In this document: in pieces, positions 24,913 through 32,702 of the stretch | Numbering within the stretch: the stretch's first letter is position 1 | Layout of the letters: every line of letters starts with the position of its first letter | Assembly (NCBI GenBank): GCA_964511405.1 | Contig: CAZEFK010000007.1 | Location: forward strand, 1-63,189 | Source: CAZEFK01 sp964511405 | GTDB lineage: Bacteria > Pseudomonadota > Alphaproteobacteria > Elsterales > Elsteraceae | Direction: 5' to 3' | Length of the DNA: 63,189 bases | The notes under the pieces: model-generated | Told to the model about the DNA's origin: nothing | Databases searched by the model: none | What the model saw: only the letters and a program-made list of their open reading frames with translations | Made by a program: the position numbers and the translations under genes

Positions 24913-26988
24913 ATGCGGATCGGACGGCTGTTCACGGCGTCGATGCTGTCGGTGACGGTGCTGGCCGCCGTCCTCGGCGCCGAGGTACTGGTGCCGGAAT
25001 ACCAAACCGCCGCCGGCAAGTCCGAGGCGATCCAGACCGTCGAGGCGTTCAGCAAAACGCTGATCGTCGGCCAGCAGATGGCGGCCGAGCGCGCGCCGTA
25101 CTTGAACACGATCTTCCAGGATGGCGCGGCGGCACCGGCCCAGCTCGAGGCCGTGGCCAAGCTGAAGCAGGTCACCGACGGCGCCTTGGCGGCAGCGGTG
25201 GCCGCGGTGGGCGCGCTCAGCGACAGCGGAGCGGTGCTCGACGGCCTGAAGCAGGTGCAAGCGGCGCTGGCCGACATCCGCACCGCCACCGACCATGCCA
25301 TCGCCGTGCCCAAGGCCACGCGCGACGGTGCCGTCGCCGGCGCCTACCTGCCCCACATGGCCGAGGCCATGGCCAAGCTGGAACCGCTGCTCAACCGCCT
25401 GGAAAACCGGGCGGCGGCGGCCGACCCGTCGCTGACGGCGCTGATGAACGTGGCGCGCGTCACCCAGGACATGCGCGTCGCGGCCGGCAGCCGCGCCGCC
25501 GCGCTCAATGTCGGGATCGCCGCGCAGCGGCCGATGACGCCGGCCGAGCTGGCCGCGATCGACCGCGGCCAAGGCCGGATCGACGTCGACCGCGAGCGGA
25601 TCGAGGCCGCCATCGACCAGCTGGGCAGCCCGCCGCGCCTGGCGCAGGCCCGCGCCAGCGGCTTCCAGGCTTATTTCGGCCAGGCCGCGCCGGTGCTCGA
25701 CCGCCAGGCCCAGGCCGCCCGCAGCGACGGCAAGTACACCGTCAGCCTCGATGGGCTGACCCAGGCCGTGGTGCCCAATCTGCTGGCCCTGCTGACGGTG
25801 CGCGACGCCGCGCTGGCCGAGGCCGCCGACCGCGCGGCCCAGGCGCGTGGCGGCGCCATCACCGGCCTGGCGCTGACCGCGCTGGCCGAACTGGCACTGC
25901 TGGGCATGGTCGGCGCCGTGACGTTGATGCTGCACCGGCGCGTGGTGGCGCCGCTCACCACCCTGACCGATGTGGTCGGCGAGCTGGCCGCCGGCCGCCA
26001 TGACGTGGCGGTGCCGGCGATCGGCCATGGCGACGAGATCGGCCAGATGGCGACCGCGGTCGACACCTTGCGCCGCAACGCGATGGCCGCCGCCGAGCTC
26101 GCCGCTGAAAACGCCCAGGCGCAGGAGCTGCGCCAGGCCCGCGCCCAGCGCATCGAGCAGCTGGCCCAAGCCTTCGACGACGACAGCCGCACCCGCGTCC
26201 AGGCCGTCCTCTCCAGCGCCGAGCAGATGAGCCACCGCGCCGCCGCCGCCAGCGCCAGCACCCAGAGCGCCTCGGCCGCCTCGACCGAAGTGCAGCAGGC
26301 GTCGGAGCTCGCCCTGCACAATGTCGAGACCGTCGCGGCGGCGGCCGAGGAGCTGGCGGCGTCGATCACCGAGATCGCGCGGCGGGTCCAGCATTCGACC
26401 TCGATCGCCAGCAAGGCGGTCGACGAGACCCAGCGCGCCAACGACCGCGTCAGCGGCCTGGCCCAGGCCTCCGAGCGGATCGGCGAGGTGGTGCAGCTCA
26501 TCAACGACATCGCCAGCCAGACCAACCTGCTGGCGCAGAACGCCACGATCGAGGCGGCCCGCGCAGGCGAGGCCGGCAAGGGCTTCGCGGTGGTGGCTTC
26601 GGAAGTGAAGAGCCTGGCCAACCAGACCGCCAAGGCGACCGACGACATCGCCGCGCAGGTCGCGGCGATCCAGGCCGAGGCCGCCGAGGCCGTGGCCATG
26701 ATCCGCGGCATCGCCGGCACCATCGGCGAGATGAGCACCATCGCCACCGAGGTGTCGGACGCGGTTCAGCAGCAGAACGCCGCCACCGGCGAGATCGCGC
26801 GCAACGTCAACGAGGCCGCGCGCGGGACCCAGGCCGTGTCGGAGCATATCGCCAGCGTCAGCCGCTCGATCGGCGAGTCGAACGAGGCCGCCTCCGCCCT
26901 GCACGGCGCCCTGGCCGGCCTTTCGACCGAAGCCGAGGGCCTGACCCACGAGATCGGGCGGTTCCTGCAGGCGGTGCGGGTGGCGTAG
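24913..26988 (+). CDS. Methyl-accepting chemotaxis protein with HAMP domain
   Basis: A 691-aa transmembrane chemoreceptor. TM1 is about residues 5-25, followed by a roughly 290-residue helical periplasmic domain, TM2 about 316-341 (ITGLALTALAEL onward), HAMP about 342-395 and a signalling domain about 430-670. The tip reads QTNLLAQNATIEAARAGEAG, with Gln where most receptors have Leu (ALNA). I take ATG 24913 with GAGGGGG 7 nt upstream rather than the GTG at 24892. No C-terminal CheR-binding pentapeptide is seen. Ligand unknown. Confidence 0.9.
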   Translation: MRIGRLFTASMLSVTVLAAVLGAEVLVPEYQTAAGKSEAIQTVEAFSKTLIVGQQMAAERAPYLNTIFQDGAAAPAQLEAVAKLKQVTDGALAAAVAAVGALSDSGAVLDGLKQVQAALADIRTATDHAIAVPKATRDGAVAGAYLPHMAEAMAKLEPLLNRLENRAAAADPSLTALMNVARVTQDMRVAAGSRAAALNVGIAAQRPMTPAELAAIDRGQGRIDVDRERIEAAIDQLGSPPRLAQARASGFQAYFGQAAPVLDRQAQAARSDGKYTVSLDGLTQAVVPNLLALLTVRDAALAEAADRAAQARGGAITGLALTALAELALLGMVGAVTLMLHRRVVAPLTTLTDVVGELAAGRHDVAVPAIGHGDEIGQMATAVDTLRRNAMAAAELAAENAQAQELRQARAQRIEQLAQAFDDDSRTRVQAVLSSAEQMSHRAAAASASTQSASAASTEVQQASELALHNVETVAAAAEELAASITEIARRVQHSTSIASKAVDETQRANDRVSGLAQASERIGEVVQLINDIASQTNLLAQNATIEAARAGEAGKGFAVVASEVKSLANQTAKATDDIAAQVAAIQAEAAEAVAMIRGIAGTIGEMSTIATEVSDAVQQQNAATGEIARNVNEAARGTQAVSEHIASVSRSIGESNEAASALHGALAGLSTEAEGLTHEIGRFLQAVRVA

Positions 26989-27024
26989 GCTACCGTTCTT
27001 GATCCGTTCCGATTTCTGAGGCAC

Positions 27025-27051
27025 GGTCTCCCTCCCAAGCGGAGGGAGACC
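27025..27051 (+). promoter_or_regulatory. Hairpin that buries the ribosome binding site of the GNAT gene
   Basis: GGTCTCCCTCC (27025-27035) pairs perfectly with GGAGGGAGACC (27041-27051): 11 bp with a 5-nt loop. The right arm contains the Shine-Dalgarno sequence GGAGGGAG, and the GNAT ATG begins at 27054. In RNA this would block translation unless it is opened. It also stands 36 nt after the chemoreceptor stop, where a terminator could sit, but there is no T-run. Confidence 0.6.
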
Positions 27052-27053
27052 CG

Positions 27054-27479
27054 ATGCCGGATCCTGTGGTCACCGTCACCGACGCCGTCACGCCCGAGAT
27101 GGCCGCGGTGATCGGCGATGGGTTGAACGCCTTCAACGATCAGGCCGCCGGCTATGGCGACCGCCGGCCGTTGGCGGTGGTGGTCCGCGATCCCCAGACC
27201 GGCGCCGTCCAAGGCGGCGCGCTCGGCCGGTCGTCGCTCGGGCTGCTGTTCCTGGAGCTGTTCTATCTGCCGCCGGAGCGGCGCGGCGGCGGCCTCGGCA
27301 GCCGGATCCTGGCCGCGTTCGAGGACGAGGGCCGGCGCCGCGGCTGCGTCGCCGCCGTGCTCTACACCATCAGCTTCCAGGCCCCCGGCTTCTACGAGAA
27401 GAACGGCTGGCAGCGCTTCGGCGAGATCCCCTGCCTGCCGCCCGGCACCAGCCGCGTGTTCCTGACCAAGCGGCTGTGA
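27054..27479 (+). CDS. GNAT-family N-acetyltransferase
   Basis: A 141-aa acetyl-CoA-dependent transferase with the fold order beta-alpha-beta. LELFYLPPERRGGGLGSRILAAFEDEG is the pyrophosphate loop (motif A, about 66-95), and GFYEKNGWQRFGE is motif B. The substrate is not inferable. Translation probably depends on the hairpin that holds its ribosome binding site. Confidence 0.85.
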   Translation: MPDPVVTVTDAVTPEMAAVIGDGLNAFNDQAAGYGDRRPLAVVVRDPQTGAVQGGALGRSSLGLLFLELFYLPPERRGGGLGSRILAAFEDEGRRRGCVAAVLYTISFQAPGFYEKNGWQRFGEIPCLPPGTSRVFLTKRL

Positions 27480-27526
27480 AGGCTATGCGGGTGGTTGTCT
27501 CCGCCCGCCACGCCGGTCGTCCTGCT

Positions 27527-27727
27527 TCACCTCATGCTAGGCCGCCACCCCACTCCCGCCCCATAGACTATCGTCGATGTCAGAGCGACAATCGCGGCGT
27601 CACTCCACCAATGCTCATCAAATCCGGCCAAGCGCCACGCCCTCAGCAGGCCGAAACAGATCAAGAAGTACGCCAGCATTGGCCGCCACTTCAAGCCGCG
27701 ATCCTGTGCGCTCATCTCTTCCTTCAC
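27527..27727 (-). CDS. Small two-helix membrane protein, unrecognised, coupled to the hicAB operon
   Basis: 66 aa if started at GTG 27727, which overlaps the upstream stop (GTGA); an ATG at 27715 with AAGGAAGAG in front is also possible. Two hydrophobic segments (MLAYFLICFGLLRAW and SDAAIVALTSTIVYGAG) suggest a small inner-membrane protein. I do not recognise it. The stop-start overlap with the gene before it, itself overlapping hicB, argues that it is translated. Confidence 0.5.
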   Translation of the reverse strand: MKEEMSAQDRGLKWRPMLAYFLICFGLLRAWRLAGFDEHWWSDAAIVALTSTIVYGAGVGWRPSMR

Positions 27728-28344
27728 CTTGTGCGCCGCTGGTCGTCGGCTGTGGTGGTATCGTCGGACGAGTCAAGCACCGCATGGGCCTGGCCGATGC
27801 ACATTCCATCGTGGCTGCCCGCGTCACGATCAGCGACGCCGTCCAGATCAGGACCGACAATATTCCAGCTTGGGTCGGCGAGCATCACCGACCTTGGCGC
27901 CACGAATGCGGATCGCTGCCGATCACATGCCGCCGAGAGAAGGGTATTGCAGGCACCAGCGACAATCGAAGGATGAGGCGGTGTGTTGTCGCCGCAGTCG
28001 GGATAGATAGCTGCGAGAAGGGTGAGCGCGCGCTTGGCCCGCTCCGGTCGGATCAGGCGCGCGCCCGGCGCTATCACCAGTTCCAAGGGATCCACGAATG
28101 CCCACCGGCACCGGGCGCGCAAGTAGAAATAGGCGAATGCGAGGAAGTATATCGCATCGGAACGAGATGGCAGCCCGGTCGCCGAGTTGTTGATGGACAT
28201 ACCAGTGGCGAAGTGCGTGCTGAATCGCGCATAGCTCTGTTCCGTCTCGACATTCCATTTTTCTATGGCGAACCGGCCATAGCGCGCCCATCCGAATGCG
28301 ACGAGCTGACGGGCCAGCCAGTTGCGATGGGCAGCCGCGGTCAT
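27724..28344 (-). CDS. Unrecognised protein encoded directly after hicB
   Basis: 206 aa, beginning at an ATG that overlaps the hicB stop (ATGA at 28344-28341). The N-terminal 100 residues are rich in aromatic residues and His (WARYGRFAIEKWNVETEQSY, DAIYFLAFAYFYLRARCRW), and the C-terminal 40 are acidic and look disordered. No known motif is visible. GC content is clearly lower than in the flanking core genes, pointing to horizontal gain. Position and coupling suggest a role tied to the HicAB module, but no function can be stated. Confidence 0.5.
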   Translation of the reverse strand: MTAAAHRNWLARQLVAFGWARYGRFAIEKWNVETEQSYARFSTHFATGMSINNSATGLPSRSDAIYFLAFAYFYLRARCRWAFVDPLELVIAPGARLIRPERAKRALTLLAAIYPDCGDNTPPHPSIVAGACNTLLSAACDRQRSAFVAPRSVMLADPSWNIVGPDLDGVADRDAGSHDGMCIGQAHAVLDSSDDTTTADDQRRTR

Positions 28345-28709
28345 TTTGTGCCGTCGAGCGCGCTGCGCCGGCCGATGCCTTCGGCCAGGATCGCCGTGAC
28401 CAGCGTGTTCAGCGACACACCTTCGCGCTCCGCCCGGCGGACCAGCGCCGCGTGCAGGGATCGCGGCACGCGCTGGCGCCATTGCCCGCCATAGACCTCA
28501 CCGGACGCCGGCACCGGGCGTCCCAGCTCGGCGAGCGTCCTGCGGTAGGATGTCAGGGCGTCGCGCCCCTCCCGGACCGCCTCCTCGGGCGTCTCGCCAT
28601 CGGCGATGCAGCCGGGGAAATCCGGGAACTCGACCAGATAGCCGCCGCCCTCCTCGGCCGACAGCGGCCGGATCTCGAAGCGCGGCAAGCCCTCATGCTC
28701 CGTCGTCAT
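28341..28709 (-). CDS. hicB: HicB-type antitoxin (module 1)
   Basis: A 122-aa antitoxin: an N-terminal degraded RNase H-like fold (YLVEFPDFPGCIADGETPEEAVREG), which caps HicA, and a C-terminal ribbon-helix-helix-like part (QRVPRSLHAALVRRAEREGVSLNTLV) for autoregulation. ATG 28709 has GGGGGAG 6 nt upstream; ATG 28715 is too close to it. It overlaps hicA by 17 nt and the next gene by 4 nt. Confidence 0.88.
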   Translation of the reverse strand: MTTEHEGLPRFEIRPLSAEEGGGYLVEFPDFPGCIADGETPEEAVREGRDALTSYRRTLAELGRPVPASGEVYGGQWRQRVPRSLHAALVRRAEREGVSLNTLVTAILAEGIGRRSALDGTK

Positions 28710-28983
28710 CGTCATCTCCCCCAGGCCCTTCCACCTCCGACTTGTCCCCAACACTGTCGATCAAGGCCAGGAACTGCGTGACGTAAACAGGTTTGATCGG
28801 TTTGTGGGCCGGAACCGTCAATGGCGGCCGGCCCGGACTGCTGAAGGTCACATGGCTCGTGCCGGGCTGCCGCCAGTCGATGCGATGGCGCGCCGCCAGA
28901 GCCTTCAGATCTTCCATGCTCCAGTCGCGCGGATTGTTGCGCATCCGAGCAAGGAGCTTCTCAAGCTTCGTCACGAACCGCAT
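28693..28983 (-). CDS. hicA: HicA-type mRNA interferase toxin (module 1)
   Basis: A 96-aa dsRBD-fold toxin that cleaves mRNA when free of HicB. EKLLARMRNNPRDWSMEDLKALAARHRIDW is typical of this longer HicA branch, and the catalytic His is in PGTSHVTFSS. A C-terminal acidic tail (GGDDDDDG) is unusual and lies in the overlap with hicB. No ribosome binding site precedes the ATG, so a leaderless message or upstream coupling is possible. Confidence 0.87.
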   Translation of the reverse strand: MRFVTKLEKLLARMRNNPRDWSMEDLKALAARHRIDWRQPGTSHVTFSSPGRPPLTVPAHKPIKPVYVTQFLALIDSVGDKSEVEGPGGDDDDDGA

Positions 28984-29024
28984 GGTATCACAGGCGGTAC
29001 CGCACGCGCATCAAATGGTATCAC
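28982..29024. repeat. Direct repeat ATGGTATCAC flanking the hicA1 start, probable operator
   Basis: Two identical decamers, ATGGTATCAC at 28982-28991 and 29015-29024, are 33 bp apart (about three helical turns). On the minus strand they read GTGATACCAT and cover the start and presumed promoter of hicA module 1. Spacing on one face of the helix suits binding by a HicB dimer of dimers. Confidence 0.5.
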
Positions 29025-29239
29025 TCATGGAACCGCCAACGGACCGCGGGCTTGAAGCGCTGCCGCGCCAGCAGGCGGACGGCTCCCGCTTCGTGCTCCC
29101 GGACGACGGCCGCCAAATGGACCTCGATGATCTCGAGGTCGAGGAGACGTTCTGCAGCGAGCTCAATGATGACCATCCAAAGCGGACCGCCGATACCTCC
29201 AGCAGCAAGCCGCCCGGCTGGTCTGATCCAAGAGGAGTG
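29025..29239. other. No supported gene; divergent control region between the two hicA genes
   Basis: The 318-bp gap between the hicA genes (28984-29301) is open in several frames, but none has a ribosome binding site or a recognisable product. Its two ends carry distinct repeats, ATGGTATCAC on the left and GTGTGTA on the right. The middle may be a relic of a lost gene. Confidence 0.4.
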
Positions 29240-29293
29240 GTGTGTATTATGTCGGTGTGTATCGTTGACACCGCCACCAACCGTGTGTACCGT
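29240..29293 (+). promoter_or_regulatory. Promoter of hicA module 2 with three GTGTGTA repeats
   Basis: TTGACA (29265-29270), 17 nt, then TACCGT (29288-29293) gives a start point about 29300-29302, at the ATG itself, so the transcript would be leaderless. GTGTGTA occurs at 29240-29246, 29255-29261 and 29283-29289, the last overlapping the -10 element. These are likely binding sites for HicB autoregulation. Confidence 0.5.
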
Positions 29294-29301
29294 GCGCACG
29301 A

Positions 29302-29481
29302 ATGAAGAGCGCCGACCTGATCCGCGAGCTGCAGGCCGCCGGCTGGCGGCTCGACCGGGTCCGCGGCTCGCACCACGTGTTCAAGCACTCATCGCGGCCC
29401 GGCATCGTCGTCGTTCCGCACCCGAAGAAGGCGCTGGGCCCCGGCCTGGTCGCCGCGATCCAAAAGCAGGCAGGTGTGTGA
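29302..29481 (+). CDS. hicA: HicA-type toxin (module 2)
   Basis: A compact 59-aa HicA with the classic layout: KSADLIRELQAAGWRLDRV, the catalytic segment RGSHHVFKH and VVPHPKKALGPGL. The dsRBD-like toxin cleaves mRNA. The frame ends TGATG, sharing the A with the hicB start, as in standard hicAB operons. It is unrelated in length and tail to module 1, so the two were probably acquired separately. Confidence 0.9.
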   Translation: MKSADLIRELQAAGWRLDRVRGSHHVFKHSSRPGIVVVPHPKKALGPGLVAAIQKQAGV

Positions 29482-29894
29482 TGCGCTATCCGATCCTGAT
29501 CGAGCCCGGCACGGCCGACACGGCCTTCGGCGTGGTCGTGCCGGACCTGCCGGGCTGCTTTTCCGCCGGCGACACGCTCGACGAGGCCATCGACGCCGCC
29601 CGCGAGGCCGCCGCGGCTTGGATCGACGCCGCCCTCGACGACGGCCGGCCAATCCCGCGGGCCTCGTCGCTTGAGGCGGCGCGGGCGATACCCGACTATG
29701 CCGGCTGGGCCGTCGGCATTGTCGAGCTGGACGAGGCGCTCGCCGACGACACGATCGAGCGCGTGAACATCACCCTGCCGCGCCGGGTGCTCCGCCGCCT
29801 CGACGACCTGGCCAAAGTCCAAGGCCAGACCCGCAGCGGCTTCATCGCCAGCCTCGCGCTCACCGCCGGCAAGCCTGACGCTTCGGTGTCCTAG
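29481..29894 (+). CDS. hicB: HicB-type antitoxin (module 2)
   Basis: 137 aa. The N-terminal HicB fold (GVVVPDLPGCFSAGDTLDEAIDAAREAA) is followed by a ribbon-helix-helix C-terminus (VNITLPRRVLRRLDDLAKVQGQTRSGFIASLAL). It neutralises the HicA just upstream and should repress the module. Start shared with the hicA stop (TGATG). Confidence 0.9.
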   Translation: MRYPILIEPGTADTAFGVVVPDLPGCFSAGDTLDEAIDAAREAAAAWIDAALDDGRPIPRASSLEAARAIPDYAGWAVGIVELDEALADDTIERVNITLPRRVLRRLDDLAKVQGQTRSGFIASLALTAGKPDASVS

Positions 29895-29913
29895 GGCCTG
29901 AAAACCCCAGTCG

Positions 29914-32475
29914 CTACGCGCTGAGCTTGCTCAGGAACTCGTCGGCCTGGCGCTGCAGCAGCTCGCTCTGGGTGGTGAGCTCGGCGGTGGTGCCGCGCAC
30001 GCGGTCGGCCTCGGCGCCGGTGTCCTCGGCGGCCTGGGACACCGCGGTGATGTTGCCGGTCACGTCCTGGACGCCGGCGGCGACCTGCTGGACATTGGCG
30101 ACGATCTCGCGGGTCGCGGCGTCCTGCTCTTCGACCGCAGCCGCGACCGAGCCGGTGATCTCGCTGATCCGCCCGATGGTCTTGGAGATGCCCTCGATCA
30201 CCGCGACGGCATCGTCGGTGGCGCCCTGGATCAGGGCGATCTTGGCCTGGATCTCCTCGGTCGCGTGGGCGCTCTGGGCGGCCAGGTTCTTGACCTCGGC
30301 CGCCACCACCGCGAAGCCCTTGCCGGCGTCGCCGGCGCGCGCCGCCTCGATCGTGGCGTTGAGCGCCAGCAGGTTGGTCTGGCCGGCGATGTCGCGGATC
30401 AGCTGCAGCACCTGGCCGATATCGCGCGCGGCGCTGGCCAGCCCGCTCATGGTCTGGTTGGCATGGCCGGCGTCGGTGACCGCCTGCGAGGCGACCTCGG
30501 TCGAGAACACCACCTGCCGGCCGATCTCGGCGATCGAGGCGCGCAGCTCCTCGCTGGCCGACGCGACGGCGTTCACGCTCTCCGAGGCGCTGCGGGCGGC
30601 ATCGGCGACCGAAGCCGCCCGCCCGCTCGCCTCGTTGGCGACCCCCGACATGGTGACGGCGGCCTGGCGCATGTCGTCGGCGCGTGCCATCAGGCTGCGC
30701 ACGATGTCCATGACCTGGGCGTTGAAGTCCTCGGCGAGCCGCTGCAGGGTCAGCCGCCGCTCCTCCGCCGCCCGTTCCCGCAGCGCGTCGGCGGCCGCGC
30801 GGGCCTCGGCGATCTGTCGGGCGTTGTCGCGGAACACGGTCAGCGCCTGCGCCATGTCGGCGATCTCGTCGCCGCCGCCGGCCGGGATCGGCGCGGCCAG
30901 ATCGCCCTCGGCGATGCGCCGCATGGCAGCGGCCATCTGGGTCAGGCGGCGGACGATCCGGGGGCCGACGAACAGCCACACGATCGCGATCACGATCAGC
31001 ACCGAGGCGATGGCGAGCACTGAATTGGTGACCTCGCCGCGCGCCAGCAGGCGGTTGGAGGCGTCAGCCGCGGTCAGGGCGCGCGCCTGGGCGTCGGCCA
31101 CGACGGTGCCGACCGCGGCCAGGATCTGCTCGGTGGCGGCGCGATTGGCGGCCAGCAGTTGCGCGAGCTGGGCATTGGCGGCGAGGTCGGCGCCGCGCAG
31201 CTTGGCGATCGCCGCGTCGCCGGTGCCCCCCGCCAGCAGCGCCTTCAGGGCGTCGACCATCGGCGCCCGGCTGTCGTCCTTGATCGCATCGGCCCGCTTG
31301 GCGAGCGCGGGGACCGCCTCGTCGAGGGCCTTGGACAGCTCGGCCAGATGGCTGGGATCGGCGGCCGCCGCGGCTTCGTTGAGCAGCCCCGCGACGCGGT
31401 TGCCGTCGACGGCGATCTCGAAGGTCGCCACCAGCTTGGTCAAGTCGTCGGCAACCAGCTTGGCGATGCCGTCGTGGGTCGCTTTCTTGACCTCGGCGCC
31501 GGCGGCCAGCATCTGCCAGCGCGAGTCCTCGATCAGCGGCTTGATGCCGTCCGCGATCTTGGCCTGCAGCGCCAACACGTGGTCGAGCTCGGCGCGGACC
31601 TGGGCGGCATGCTCGGGCTTGCCGGCGCTAAGGTCGCCGCTGTGCAGGTCGAAGAGATTGTCGGCCTTGCTGGCGATGTCGCTGAGATCGGTCACCGCCT
31701 TGGCCAGCTCCGCGGTGCCGGGATGGCTGGCCAGTTCCTTGGCCTGGCTCTTGGCCGAGACCGAGCCGTCCATGAAATCGTAGAGCAGGTTCCCGACCTC
31801 GTCGGCATCCTCGGACGCCGCCGCCCGCATCACGGTCTGCACCATCAGCCCCGAGGCGCTGTAGATCTGCAGCACCTGGTTCATCTCGATGGCGCGGTCG
31901 GTCAGCCCGCGCAGCTGGGTTTCGGTGGTGTCGCTGATGGCGGCGCCGGCCGCCTGGAGCTGCGCCTGATCGTGCTGGACCACCGGTGCGACGGCAGCAC
32001 GGAAGCGGTCATAGGCCTGGTTGGCGCGGCGGACCGCATCCGCAAGCTGGCTGCGGCGCGCGATCGCGCTCTTGACCAGGTCGTTGACCTGGCGCAGGCC
32101 ACCGGCCGCGTCGGTCACCTGGACGCGCAGGGCCGCCAGCTGCCCGGGCGCGAAGTCCAGGGCCTCCAGCGCGGCGATGGCGCCGTTGAGGTCGCCGAGG
32201 CGGCCCTCGATCTGGCTCCATTGCCGCTCGCGGACATCGTCGCTGGCCGCGGCGGCCAGCACCGGCGCGAACGAGGCGATGGTGGCGGCATCGGCCGCCA
32301 GGCGGCCCGTGGTCGCCAGCGACGGCAGGCTCTGCGTCGTGATCGTGCCCAACTGGCCGCGCACCGCCTCGTTGCTGACGATGCCGGCGCCCGCCGCGAG
32401 CACGGTGCACGCTCCGACGACGGCGAACGCTCCAAGCAGCCGCGGACGAACTCCGCGCAAGGAAATGGCGGCCAT
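29914..32475 (-). CDS. Large methyl-accepting chemotaxis protein
   Basis: 853 aa. TM1 is about residues 10-32, TM2 about 485-508, with a very long, all-helical periplasmic domain of about 450 residues between them, roughly twice the usual size and suggestive of stacked helical-bundle modules. HAMP follows (about 509-560), then the signalling domain with QTNLLALNATIEAARAGDAGKG. I use ATG 32475; a GTG at 32493 has no ribosome binding site. Ligand unknown. Its 3' end faces hicB module 2. Confidence 0.9.
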   Translation of the reverse strand: MAAISLRGVRPRLLGAFAVVGACTVLAAGAGIVSNEAVRGQLGTITTQSLPSLATTGRLAADAATIASFAPVLAAAASDDVRERQWSQIEGRLGDLNGAIAALEALDFAPGQLAALRVQVTDAAGGLRQVNDLVKSAIARRSQLADAVRRANQAYDRFRAAVAPVVQHDQAQLQAAGAAISDTTETQLRGLTDRAIEMNQVLQIYSASGLMVQTVMRAAASEDADEVGNLLYDFMDGSVSAKSQAKELASHPGTAELAKAVTDLSDIASKADNLFDLHSGDLSAGKPEHAAQVRAELDHVLALQAKIADGIKPLIEDSRWQMLAAGAEVKKATHDGIAKLVADDLTKLVATFEIAVDGNRVAGLLNEAAAAADPSHLAELSKALDEAVPALAKRADAIKDDSRAPMVDALKALLAGGTGDAAIAKLRGADLAANAQLAQLLAANRAATEQILAAVGTVVADAQARALTAADASNRLLARGEVTNSVLAIASVLIVIAIVWLFVGPRIVRRLTQMAAAMRRIAEGDLAAPIPAGGGDEIADMAQALTVFRDNARQIAEARAAADALRERAAEERRLTLQRLAEDFNAQVMDIVRSLMARADDMRQAAVTMSGVANEASGRAASVADAARSASESVNAVASASEELRASIAEIGRQVVFSTEVASQAVTDAGHANQTMSGLASAARDIGQVLQLIRDIAGQTNLLALNATIEAARAGDAGKGFAVVAAEVKNLAAQSAHATEEIQAKIALIQGATDDAVAVIEGISKTIGRISEITGSVAAAVEEQDAATREIVANVQQVAAGVQDVTGNITAVSQAAEDTGAEADRVRGTTAELTTQSELLQRQADEFLSKLSA

Positions 32476-32658
32476 GACAGTCGATATCCCCACGGATCGG
32501 CCAGCAGACGGCCTAGCGTAGCGCGCGACCCTTAACAGAGTCCCGAGGGCGGTTCAATTCATTGCAGCTAAATGAGATCAATATTGTTTTTTTGCACGGC
32601 AATGCAGCACCGGCCGATGCCGACTGCCCGTTTCGTGCGCATTTCGGCGAAGCCACGA

Positions 32659-32685
32659 TGGTGGCCGGCGATCGGCCGGCCACCA
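32659..32685. terminator. Hairpin downstream of the beta-propeller gene
   Basis: TGGTGGCCGGC (32659-32669) and GCCGGCCACCA (32675-32685) form an 11-bp stem with a 5-nt loop, 18 nt beyond the stop of the beta-propeller gene. It lies in the 227-bp gap before the chemoreceptor and probably ends the upstream transcript. The A/T-rich stretch at 32560-32595 likely holds the chemoreceptor promoter. Confidence 0.55.
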
Positions 32686-32702
32686 CGCCCGCGGCGATCG
32701 CC

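Noticed and set aside
24847..27024. 725-codon minus-strand open frame opposite the first chemoreceptor
   Set aside because: Antisense of a clear MCP; repeats of Leu/Gly/Asp come from the receptor codon bias.
27577..28494. 305-codon plus-strand frame opposite the hicB-linked unknown gene
   Set aside because: The minus-strand genes there show consecutive stop-start overlaps and ribosome binding sites; the plus frame has neither.
29011..29388. Possible gene between the two hicA genes, either strand
   Set aside because: No ribosome binding site, no motif, and it would run through the hicA2 promoter and coding region.
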